Part shown: positions 44,001 through 57,300 of the stretch, piece by piece | Position numbering within the stretch: position 1 is the first letter of the stretch | Layout: each line of letters begins with the position of its first letter | DNA from: Lamellibrachia satsuma | Taxonomy: Eukaryota; Annelida; Polychaeta; Sabellida; Siboglinidae | Length of the DNA stretch: 64,000 nt | NCBI GenBank assembly: GCA_033239005.1 | Contig: BSQZ01000006.1 | Location: 3,471,501 to 3,535,500, forward strand | Direction of reading: 5' to 3' | Notes under the pieces: model-generated | Seen by the model: only the letters and a program-made list of their open reading frames with translations | The model's database searches: none | What the model was told of the DNA's origin: nothing | Program-made: the position numbers and the translations under genes

Positions 44001-47000
44001 AACACGGTACTTCACGCATTGGAAGAACAAATATACTCCGTCACGTCAACATGGTACTTCACGCATTGGAAGAACAAACGTGTAATATAAATGTTGCAGT
44101 GTTCGTTTGCCGTACATTTAATATAATGAAAATGCCGCCGTGGCATCATATGAATATATTGTTCGTGTTGTTGAATTTCTCAAAAATAAAGGATTGACAA
44201 AAATACTTTTTAAAGTAGATGTCAACACGTTTTCAACACGCAGACATTTTTTATGAATAGCACTTATTTAACAAATGGGTCGATATTACATAGTATTTTA
44301 GTATCACCGTACATACGATTAAAGATATGATCACGGTCTGACTGAGGTCACGTGTCCGACTGACCTGTTTAAAGCGACTGAGTAAAGCTGTCGTTTGGTC
44401 GTCCGTCCACTTGCTCTGCCCTCCCAGCGTGTCCACGCAGCTATAGACGTCAGCCTCATCCAAAGCCTCGATCTGGCTGACGGTCAACTGACCAAGAGCG
44501 CTGCCCAGGCTCTGCAGGTCGACACAGGTGAGAGCCTTCGTCGCTGGACAACACACACGATACAAGGTGACGGTGGTGGTTCACAGTTCCATGGCCTTGT
44601 CATTAATGTTACTCTTTATAATAATACACGTTTCACGTTACAAGGACCGAAATGGGCTTGGAAGATGCCACCTACCGGCCGTTACATTGTGTATTATATA
44701 AAATGTATCCAAAGATATAGAGGCATGTTGGTGTTGTGGCCTCCATAATAGTGTAAAGTCACTTGTAAATATTACAAAGAACGAAGCACGCGTGCGACAC
44801 AAGTTTAAAAGCAATGTTTTTTGTGTTTTTATCAATTTCAAATATCATAAATATAATTATCATCTTAAATACTGACGATATATTAAAATAATATCAATGA
44901 GACTCAGAGCATACCACAATTTTAATAGCCACCGAGCAAGGCACTAATGGGGGGGGGGCAAGAGATGACGGGGCCGCCAGAGAAAAAACTGGCTGGATAA
45001 CATATAGTTATGAATCAACTAAATCTTACCGACCCTACTCCACACAGCAGAAGACAGACAAAGCAAAGAATATGTGGTAATTGTACCTCTACGACCGGCC
45101 CAGTCGTGGTAAAGGTGAAGGTGATAGCATAGTTGCTCCGTATTGCGCTCTAACACGCTGCACGAGTTGTGCGATTGGCATACCTCTTCGACGACGACGA
45201 GCTGTGGCGCCTTCCGTGACGCTGCTCATGACGTTGATCGCCGCGGAGTCGAGCATCGCGTCAACGCCGGCATTCTCGTCGGCCGAGTTCTCTTTGCGGC
45301 AACAATCTGACTCACTGTCATCCTGCGCCTCCATGTCTTCCACGCTCCGTCTGATTTCCTGGAGGCAGGCACATTACAAGCACGATAATCGGTCGTTAAT
45401 GTTAGAGCGCATAACCATAATAATAGTACACGTTAATAATACCTACACAAAAACCTACAAAAAAATAAAAGTATAACTAAATAACGTACACACATGTCAT
45501 GCATTGAATCACCGTACATAATAACGTTTCTAGAGAGTGGAACACATTCTTACAAAAAATGGAACACTGAAACAACAATACGATTGATTTAATGTTGATA
45601 ATTGTCAAAATGTGTCATGGCGCCACCACATGACCAACCAAGAACTTTATGGCTCTCTCTCACGGATCACCACCATCGTGAAACAACGCCGTCTTCGTCT
45701 GGCAGGTCATGTGATGCGCCATGCCGAAGCAGCCAACAAAGTCCTGCTCTGGAAGCCCGATGGCCCTCGGAGAAGAGGTCGACCAACAACTACTCTAGAA
45801 AACATACTAGAGAAAGACACGAACCTCAGCGGGACAAATCTAATAGCGGCAATGAAGAACCGAAACCACTGGAAGGAAATCATCATGTCATCACATTAAC
45901 TGGATGACATAAGTAAGTAAGTAAGTAAGTAAGTAATTGTCTTAGCGTTTCAACTAGCTAAGACGTCACAAGATACGTATTTTATGTGATGTTCCTTCGA
46001 TGAAGTCACTTCCAGTGTTTATGACGCGACACGTGACTTGCACTGCTTAGTCTAGTCGTCGTTAGGTCTACTATGTTGTCTACCTGGTCACTCATGTTCC
46101 GGCCGCCCAGTGCTGCCCGCCATCCTCCCAACGACAGTTCGCCGCCCTCGGCTCCGGCGCCATCAACGGCACTGCAAGTGGCAAACACGTCATGAATCGG
46201 AACGGCCACTAACGTCGTAACAATCAGGCAAAATCGTTGTTTATTATCTTGCGTTACGTTCTTGATATATTTGACTTATTACTTTGAAAATAATAGTGAG
46301 AATCACTGTTTGTAGACAATTGTACACGTTTAACCACAACAATAAAAATGCTTAAGTTCCAACCTAGGAGAATACAGGTAAATACAATCATTTGTAGTAA
46401 TAATAATAGCCACACTTATATAGTCTGGATAAAGTAAATTTAGAGGCGCTTAAAATGCACAGGTAACAACATTAATTTATTAAATAAATGCTAATAATGG
46501 TAATGTAACGTATGGACAGAGATCTCGGCTCTCCTCCACGTTTCCACGTTTTGCAACTTTCTACACGTTTTACAACCCTGAATCCCGTGTACAAAAACAA
46601 ATCTAAAACTGTGAAATGTTCTCGAACTTTTTGTACAATCGAAAACAAAACAGTGGCGTTACTTCTCCAGTGCTGCTAGGATCTTTTCTCTGACGTTTGG
46701 CGGGAGGCAGCGCAAACGACGGAATGGCAGAGCAGATTGCAGCGCCGTCTTCAGCACTGCAGGAGAGAAGCGGTCGATGAGAGACGAATCAGCATCTTGG
46801 AGGAGACTACCCAGTCCAGTGACGTCATCCTCCACCAGAGGCGTACTCGGCGAATCACGCCCCTGTCGGAACAGGCCAGATGTTGAGAACAGTAAAGAAT
46901 GTCCGTAGTCACAAAATTGCAGCACTGCAATGCACTCAAGTTGAAATATGTAGTATTCTAATTCTATACATCAAAGTGCTTCGAAATATACCTTGAAGGT

Positions 47001-50000
47001 GACGTATATATTGGTTGTTTCCACGTCTGTCTTAAGTGACACATGATACATCACCTATCACATGCATGATATTAAACAGTTAGGTTCAGTTTCATAACTT
47101 ATTGTTTGTGAGAACGTCTACATAGCGTCAGTGTTCTGGGTATGGTGTCTGAAAACTGTTGAAGATAACAAATATATTCTAGCATCAATATTAGATTAGT
47201 TCTTTATCTACAGCGCGATTATAATTATGACGAAAACTTATGTTGCTGCGAATCTGAGTGACTTTAGAGGCAGACATGGTTGGTTGAGCCGACTGTCACG
47301 CATGAGGAGTCTTACCCGGCACTTGAGACAGACGGCCAGCAGTCGGCGTCTACGTTGTTTGTTCACGTAGCATTTGACAGACGTCGAGTCACCGATACGC
47401 TGGCAAATCTTCTCACATACAGCTGCTTTCGCGTTTTCCAGGTCGCCAGAGCTGCATACAGCAGATATATAACATTTCGGACAGGCGCATTAATCATTAA
47501 AATTATGTTCTCAGAAATTCTTTTACATAAACCTGCATTGACGTCACGTATTGATACATGTTTAACTAAATGAATTATACTGGTGCAGATGACCATGGCA
47601 CAGTTTAAATTCACATTACAGTGGACTTTCGCCACAAGGAACACGTTGCGACTCGGTCAAACTGTTTCATATATCCGATGATCCTTATATCCATTGGTAC
47701 ATAACACATTGGTACATAACACAGTGGCCACCAGAACGGGGCAGTTGTTTCTGTTAGGAAGTCCTTATAGCGAGAGGCCACATCACAGGTACATTTATCA
47801 ATTCAGCAATTAGTTCAAATAAGCAATGTTCGCTGCAGGAGTCCCCCCCCCACAGTGGTTCTTCTTTCAGGACTTCAAAGCCAAACCCACGGACAACCGG
47901 TATTTACACCAACTGCAGTGGTGGCAAGATAAACAAAGCAGAACCAACTGGAAGTTTTGCAGTAGTTTGGTTGTAATCCCGTCCACCTGCGTCTCCGTCA
48001 GTTCCGCCATCGGCTGAGAATAGTTCAACTGGGCCAGTCCGCCAAGTATGAGATCTCTGAGCGCTTCAGCCTGCAGACACGGACGACAACCAGTCATACG
48101 CGTATTGTATCGTTACATCGGCGAAAAACTCTTATGTAGTTTCTGAATGTGTCCCGTGTGAGCGGCCAAGTATATACTCCTCCTATATGTGGTCCGACGT
48201 AAATACGGCAAATTCCCATTGAGAAAATGTAAATGCAATGCAACAGCAAAAGCAACCTAAATTTATACACATTCACCATGTGTGCTTTAATAGTAATATC
48301 TGGAACCTCAGCCAGCACATATATGTTTGCTTATGTTCTATTGTCATGCAAGCATACAATCATGTTCCGTTCATCATCTTATGTTCTATTGTCATGCAAG
48401 CATACAATCATGTTCCATTCATCATCTTATGTTCTATTGTCATGCAAGCATAGAATCATGTTCCGTTCATCATCTTATGTTCTATTGTCATGCAAGCATA
48501 CACTCATGTTCCGTTCATTATCTTCTGATACAACCTATCTTCCATTGTAATTTAATAACACTTGCCAGAACGATCGTCTTGAAGACAGTTCCGTTCACAG
48601 AGAACCAAAACTCATGAACGTTTCACAATGCAATAAAATACCAGTAATTTGACCCACCTGCCTTCCGGTCCACCTGTCCTGGACTGACAACTGCAGTCCG
48701 AATTCAAAGCTGTAATCTTTCGACAGGTCACTGATGGTTTTGCTGCACATACCCGTTACAACGCTGCCCATGCCGCTGCATAGCAAAAGCGAACACACAT
48801 TTCTAAATATTTCGAAAATAGCCCTATTGACGTAGGTAATTCGTATGCCAGGTTTGATTCTGACCACGTTAAATAAATGTTATTTGCATTGCAAGCAGAC
48901 ATCACCTTTAAATTATTCCAGTTTCCAGTGATACGGCGAAAGTGGAATGATATATCTAGCGTATTTCTATCTATGGAACCGTATCATTCCAATGCATTTT
49001 TTATGATTTATATTCAATAAATATTGGTTTTATTTATGTGCAAAAACATATATACTTTGATTGCATATTAATCATGGACACCGTGAATAAGGTAGTAGTG
49101 CAGTTAATAGAGCACAGAAGTACGTCGTGGAAGTAAGAACGATATTACTCGTAATGAGCTGCTGACCTGAGGTCTTCCGGTTTGTATGTGTCGGCGCTTC
49201 GGTTGACGCTGAAGATCCAATAGGCGAAGCTATCCTGGAAACGAATGTAATTGCAATAAATCACTGAGACGAACGGAAGAGCCACAGAAAATATGAACAG
49301 TGCTGTGCAGAACAGGCTTTTCATTATTCTATCTTTTTGCTTTCAGGCTACCAACCCAGTAAGTTTAGAGATTTCTGGTAGCCCGCTAATCTTTGTCGTT
49401 TGTGCTTGAATTAAATTGCATACGCCCTAATTATGAGGAAATAAATGTTGGGCACCTTCTGCTTACCTTAAACGGGTTCATGCTGGGTACTTTGTACTTA
49501 CTTTTGACGGGCTCATGTTAGGTACCTTGTACTTACTTTTGACTGGCTAATGTTGGGCATATTCTGCTTATCTTTGACGGGCTTATGTTGGACACCTTCT
49601 GCTAACCTATAAAACTTTAATGTTGGACAACTTCTGCTTACCTTTGACGGGTTCATTTTGGGCACCTTCTGCTTACCTTTGACGGGCTCATGTTGGGCAC
49701 CTTCTGCTGATCAAGCCCGAACGCCGCCCGGAAGCTACCTCCTGATTGGACGGCCGCCGCGAAGCCCCTCAACGACATCGCTTCTGTCAACTCTGAATTC
49801 TCGACAATGTCGGCAGATGCAAGCTAGACAAACGATGAACGGTTAGATTTGAGCATGCTATGCTATAAGCTTAATCTTTATTCGGATGCAGTACCATGCT
49901 CAACTGCTATGCAAACCATGTACGCGAAAATCACAGTTAAATATTTTTAAGCAGTACATTATTGTTCCGAATGGACTATGCATTGTGATATTGGTAGTGT

Positions 50001-52912
50001 TTGTCACGCAACATGTCCTAAAAGTTGAATGGCTTTCCTGTTTATGTTTTTACAGGTGCATAGGCAGAACGTAAAATGTCTTAGATATTCAATGCATATT
50101 AACCACACGGTTCGCCTTAAGCTGCCCAACTACCGGAGCTCATAGCGTGCCACTGATCATACAACTGAACTTACTCCGGCAACGAATGCTCTGGCCTGTT
50201 GCAGTTTGCGGAACTTGCTACCGGGTCCTTCCATCTGCTGCAGACCGTCCGTGAAGGCTTTCTTTATGCCGAGCTTATCCTGTCGTTTCATCTGCTGGAT
50301 GCCTTTCCGCCTCAGGTACACTACGGCCGAGCCAAGTTTGCGTATTGCCGCAGCGTTCACCGGCTCACCAGCCGCCTGCTGTCCACACAAGCGGCACAGC
50401 AGCGCCTTCTGTAACAACAGCGCATCCATCTCGTGCATGACATCCAATAGTCACAACCATACATCTACCATCAATACAACACCCTAGTTCAACAACAATG
50501 TTAACGTATCAACTTCAATCATTGTCCAACTCACAAACGTCTTTACACTATAAAGTAATTTGTGACTCTGTCTGTCTGTATGTTCAATCCTATCGCTGTC
50601 AGTTTCGCATCGTTGGGGCTGGAATTGTGTAGGCGTGTCCGAGGACCCGTGAAGATGGTTCGTACATTAAACAAGTTTCTAAATTCCCCGGGGGTGGAGA
50701 TACAGGTATTACTAATGTGAACGTCTGATATAGATTACGTAATTCAAAACAATTGGCGTTCATGGTTACGTACAATTGTTAGCAACGCTAAGCGTTTTAC
50801 GATTTTTCCGAGTTACGTGTTCAATGTCAAATGTCCACATAATTTCTTTCGTACGCTACGAACGCGTCGTGAAACCATCAGTTGGGCATAAATGTGACTT
50901 TGCCATTGGCGTTGCCCTACCAAACGTTAACTTGGATAGTCTCACTTAACTACAGAACCGTAGTTCCACAACAGTGCAGGCGTATCAACACCAATCACTG
51001 TGTAACGTGCAAACGTAACTTACAAATGTCCGCCGGGTCGCCTTGCCGAGACATTCACTGATAACGGGAAGCGAGTCGCACAGAGCCTGGCACGGAAGCT
51101 CCTCCACCTGTCGCACTGACAGGGCTGTCACGGAACAACCCATTCCCATGACGTCGTCACTGGTGAAATTGTTGAACTGCTTTTCCGGCTTGCAGCTTTT
51201 TGCCAATCTAAGGCGATCCTAACGAAGAAAGACAAAGCGTTAGAGGATGTGTCGACTTAGGTCCTGTAATCGTTGTTTCTGAGCATGAAGAGAAAGTTGC
51301 TGAAGAAAATTGCACGCACGAGTGATCGGCTGTGGTGTATTACTAAAACCATGGACATATATTACTAAAACCGTTTCGAGTATCATGTTGGTTTCGTAGA
51401 TTCTAGTAGGAAGTATTTGTTGCGAACAAACGACATCATCTTATCTGTGTGAGCGATATTTTAACAAGATGAAATTAAGCTCACACAAATTGAAACATCT
51501 CCAACCTGATAAAAGGCAGATAGATGATGATATAAGAGCAATATGCATCCCTTGCCAATAACTCGGACGAAACTCTATCATTCCATGGGTTTATACAAGA
51601 TTACCAAGATTTAACAAGATTTGCCATCCAAGCCAAAGGCCCAGATGGCAAGTGGACAAGGAAGCCATTGGATTAGCGAGAGTCCAACAATGTTCATCTA
51701 CGTGTAACCCGCCCTCCTGAGATATGTGTCAACATTGTTTTTTAAACATATTCACGCTGCTAGCAGTTACACAATCCGTAGACAATTTGTTCCATTCATT
51801 TATTGTCCTCTGTGAGAACGAATACTTCTTGATATCCAATCTACACTGATCCTTTACTACTTTTACTTCATGTTCTCTAATTCTGCCATCTTTCTTGAGT
51901 TATAAAACGTAAATACTATATTTATATTGCGCCATGTACGACTATACTTGTATTGGTTTACTGATTAGTATTTGAATCCAACTCAGCTGAGTTGTTGATC
52001 AAATTGTATTTATCTTACCTTTGACGTCATGCCAGTCATGGCCGTCAGCCGGATGGTGTTCTTGCACTGTCCTGGCCGAGACTGTCGCAGGAAGAAATCG
52101 CCCGGTATACAGCCCAGGGCACTCTTCTTCCTGCAGCCGTCCGTTAGTATCAGTAGTGCAGTTACGTATACTAATGTATGTCTCAACCTTCACATAAGTA
52201 ACGTATAGCAGCTAAGTACTAAGGGGCACTTAGGGTTTTGCATGAATATTACACAGAAGTTTATTGAATGAATACATCGTCCATTGATGACATACTACGA
52301 AGTATCAAACATCACAGAGGCAAAGCCGATTTATGGGAATATCTCGACCGATGGAAAGATTTAATTGGACGCCGGAGAGCGATTTACATTTCAACGCAGC
52401 CGAGCAGTAATAATAATAAATAACTTATATTGCGCCTAAATCCTCAGGAACCAGAGCTCAGAGGTGTAAACAAATGATATCATGAACAGAGACGCACAGA
52501 AATAATTATAGGAGCGAGGGACCGCCGTGGGACCGCCGTGGGACCTCCGAGGGACCGTCGTGGGACCTCCGAGGGACCGCTAAGGGACCGCGGAGGATTT
52601 ACGGGAGAAATGCAATTTCGAATAAATATGTGAGACATCGAGAAGAGGGGCATGACGGGTGGGAAATGGACATTATAATATGAAGGTAAAGACAGACATA
52701 TACTTACGCAAGACTGGGAAGTGTAGCATTGTTGTTAGCCGCATCGAACAAACGAGTCATGATGATGCGACCGCAAGTGGACGCACACGAGCGACGCCGC
52801 AACGACGCACGCGCGAACCGTATCGGGGGTGTGACGTCACAGTCCAGTGGCAGCTGGACAATCTCGGCTATCTTTGCTCTTAGCTATTAATGGAATAGAC
52901 TCATATAACTGG

Positions 52913-52943
<31 letters not shown>

Positions 52944-53013
52944 ATGCGTGGGTGAGTGCGTGAGTGCGTGATTGCGTGTGTGTGTGGTGTGTGTGGGGTG
53001 GGTAGGGTTGGGA

Positions 53014-53049
<36 letters not shown>

Positions 53050-54289
53050 TGTGTGCGTGTATATGAATACGATACTGCGAAATATAGACTTATACTAAAT
53101 CAAGACTGCATACGTAGTATAACAGCAATAGTGACTATGTAACACCATTACGCAAATAAAGCGTTATGCTATCTTCAGCGAAATGTGTGAAACGTGAAAA
53201 GGTCATTGCATAATTTGTAACATTCTATCCTCACTTCTCTGGGGTCCAAAATGAATAACGCTAAGTGCGCAGCTGAAGTAGGGTTGTGTGCAGCAACATC
53301 ATAAGAATACACAGTTCAAAGTTTGCAAGTTTTAGTAAAGTTGTCTTGACATCAACAAAAATACCAGACGATGTTTTCCTATCGACTGGTACTCACTATT
53401 TATATAACATGTTAGTGATTCCACTTTTAATTACCAGTCAATCTAAAAATACCAATGTTGTGTTCTGAACTGACTCGACCGTGTATGTAGGAAAAATGCG
53501 CAGTATGTCATAATTACGCCTTAGCAACGTTATTTTTTAACCACTAGGCATGTATGACAGACTTACAGATTGGATTGGGATTGTCGCGCAGTATCGACCA
53601 GGCAGGTAAGGCAGCAGGAACAGGTAACTACCCAGCTCCGGCTGCGCTCCGTCAGACCACAGCTTAATGGCGGCCTCGCGCGCGAACACCGAGACAATGT
53701 CGCAGTTCTTGGTGTCTTGGAGTAGCTTCTCACTGGCAACAGACGCCAACCTAGGCGACACGAAACGTTTTGCTAGGGTACATCTTTGGTTAAAACCTGT
53801 TTTTACTATAAAAAGCATAGGCTTCCAGACATTAGTATAATAAAATAAGCTGACATGGCGTTATTATTAGACGGAGGAGTTGTTTCTCCTCGGCCCATTA
53901 AATATTTTTCATTTATCGTGTTTACTATATGCGAAAGTCCATTTGTTGCTTGGCTTCAGTTGCCGCAGCTGCATAGCAAGACCGACAACTTCGGTTGTAC
54001 ATGAACCGTCCAGTTAAAGCTTTGTAATAATACTTACATATCGTTGAACGTAGAACCGTTCATGGCTCGCAACGCCCTCTGCAGCCTGCGCGGCGGAGAC
54101 GCCAGGAGGACGAGAGAGGAGAGATGTGGAGGAACAGCGCATCGCTCCCGTTGTAACAGAGCCGACACCTCGGGCACACTGTGGGGCTTACACTGCACAC
54201 AGTACCACGGTAGTACGATATATACATTTAATGTGTATGTATGTGTGTATGTATGTATGTATGTATGCATGTATGTATGCATATATATA

Positions 54290-54344
<55 letters not shown>

Positions 54345-57300
54345 AATTGCAATAAATCACTGAGACGAACAGAAGAGCCACAGAAAATATGAACAATGCA
54401 GAATAGGCTTTTCATTATTCTATATTTTTGCTTTCAGGCTACCAACCCAGTAAGTTTAGAGTTTTCTGGTAGCCCGCTAATCGTTGTCGTTTGTGCTTGA
54501 ATTAAATTGCATACGCCCTAATTATGAGGAAATAAATGTTGGGCACCTTCTGCTTACTTTAAACGGGTTCATGCTGGGTACTTTGTACTTACTTTTGACG
54601 GGCTCATGTTAGGTACCTTGTACTTACCTATGACGGGCTAATGTTGGGCATATTCTGCTTATCTTTGACGGGCTTATGTTGGACACCTTCTGCTAACCTA
54701 TAAAAGGCTAATGTTGTACACCTTCTGCTTACCTCTGACGGGCTCATGTTGGGCACCGTCTGCTGATCAACCCCGAACGCCGCCCGGAAGCTACCTCCTG
54801 ATTGGACGGCCGCCGCGAAGCCCCTCAACGACATCGCTTCTGTCAACTCTGAATTCTCGACAATGTCGGCAGATGCAAGCTAGACAAACGATGAACGGTT
54901 AGATTTGAGCATGCTATGCTATAAGCTTAATCTTTATTCGGATGCAGTACCATGCTCAACTGCTATGCAAACCAGGTACGCGAATATCCCAGTTAAATAT
55001 TTTTAAGCAGTACATTATTGTTCCGAATGGACTATGTATTGTGATATCGGTAGTGTTTGTTACACAACATGTCCTAAAAGTTGAATGGCTTTCCTGTTTA
55101 ATCTTTATACGGATGCAGTATTATATTATATTATATTATATTATATGAATATAAGTACACATATATGCATACATACCCATACGCATAAACATACGGTTAC
55201 GCACGCACATACAAGTACGCACGCACGCACGCACGCACGCACACACGCACACACGCACACACGCACACACGCACACACGCACACATTTTATAAATATTAT
55301 AAAATTATCAAATTGTTATAATAGTAATGTAATAATGCGTTAATGGAACGGAGAAGTGTTTGTCCAGAATCTGTTGTGGGTGTCCTTGGACAAGGATGAG
55401 AGTGGCTGTCAAAAACAGAGGTCGAGACAAGAACAAGGACGAGACGTACCGATGAGTTTGAGTTGCTTGGCCCGGTCAGGAGTCCACAGAGTAAGACACA
55501 CCTGCTCTCTGCATCGAGGCAGTTGAGGAAGAAGAGAAAGACGGCGCGGCTGTTGCTCCTGCACAACGTGTCGGCCGCTTGCTCGACGGTGCAGTTGCCG
55601 GACGGCATCTGCCAAGCCAAGCATAGACTACAGGCGCTGTCAGTCCCACCATACACGGGCCGAGTATTTCTATATACACTTTCGTCTTTCGCATGTGTTG
55701 TTGCTTTGACATTACGATTGTGATTTTCATTATGTAATGCATGTCATATCAACAATTAAGGTGTTTTTGTTGGTCGCAACATTCAATAAAACATTATTAT
55801 GAATATATTCATTCTATTGCAATAAAATACATTTTGTCGATTATCAAAGCGAGGCACCCTAAAATGTATTCAGTGTAGACGGCGCCATCTACTGGACAGC
55901 GCTGTGAGTTACCTTCTGGGCGATGCGACGCATGCAGGCGTACGGAATGTCTGCCAGGTGCGGTATGAGGGACGACACTGGCTGGCCTTTCTTCATCACG
56001 CCGTGGACCGCTTCCTGCACCACGCTGGAACCGACGGATGACGTCAGGAGCGCGTCGTAAGAATTAGTATAATATTTATAGATCGTTTACGGAAAATTTA
56101 CCTCTCATTCACCACTGGTTTAAACTAATGATAAAGGCTTGCATGGCGGTAAGCATTACGAAGCAATGAAGTTGTAAAGAAGCATATTTTACTATTTGTT
56201 TTATCTAACTTAATTTATTTAACTAATCTGCCATCCAGATCAAGAAACTTAATATAGCAAGTGAACTGAAAAGCCATTGACATATCGAGAATCCAACAAT
56301 GTTTTCTTCTATGCGTAGTCCGCTCCTTAAAGTGCATCTAATATCAAGCAGTTTCGAGGCATATAGCAATCGTATTCCATACCATATCAAAATCTATCGG
56401 AGTCTATCCGAATTCTAACATTGCCATATCTAGTTTTCGACATTTGGTTTTAGTTTTACTAAGAGGCAAAAGAGAATCTCAAACACATTAAAATATTACT
56501 TCACAATTAAGCCCTGACTTAACCTATCGTTGGGTTTAGGTCACCGGTGTTATTCAGCGTCAGTCACAATTGTTATTTTGATATTTCAATAGCTTTAATG
56601 TCACATGTAACTTAAGACGAGTGTGGTGTTAACCGCGATTGGTAGGAGGCCGGGAAAGCATGTGCCGCTGTAGAAAGACGCGGAGGAAGCAAGTGTCGCT
56701 GTAGAAAGACGTGAAGGAAGCAAGTGTTGCTGTAGAAAGACGTGAAGGAAGCAAGTGTTGCTGAAGAAAGACGTGAAGGAAGCAAGTGTTGCTGAAGAAA
56801 GACGTGAAGGAAGCAAGTGTTGCTGAAGAAAGACGTGAAGGAAGCAAGTGTTGCTGAAGAAAGACGTGAAGGAAGCAAGTGTTGCTGAAGAAAGACGTGA
56901 AGGAAGCAAGTGTTGCTGAAGAAAGACGTGAAGGAAGCAAGTGTCGCTGTAGAAAGACGTGAAGGAAGCAAGTGTTGCTGAAGAAAGACGTGAAGGAAGC
57001 AAGTGTTGCTGAAGAAAGACGTGAAGGAAGCAAGTGTTGCTGAAGAAAGACGTGAAGGAAGCAAGTGTTGCTGTAGAAAGACGTGAAGGAAGCAAGTGTC
57101 GCTGTAGAAAGACGTGAAGGAAGCAAGTGTCGCTGTAGAAAGACGTGAAGGAAGCAAGTGTCGCCGAAGAAAGACGTGAAGGAAGCAAGTGTTGCTGAAG
57201 AAAGACGTGAAGGAAGCAAGTGTCGCTGTAGAAAGACGTGAAGGAAGCAAGTGTTGCTGAAGAAAGACGTGAAGGAAGCAAGTGTTGCTGAAGAAAGACG

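Larger units (their letters stand above)
49246..50044. repeat. direct segmental duplication, copy 1 (contains exon 13)
   Basis: Matches 54342-55100 at high identity over both intron flanks and the 147-nt exon. About 40 bp longer because of one extra 35-bp unit in its internal tandem array. Confidence 0.92.

Noticed and set aside
43542..44197. Three overlapping plus-strand ORFs of 163-182 codons
   Set aside because: Frames of a 47-bp minisatellite in an intron of the minus-strand gene.
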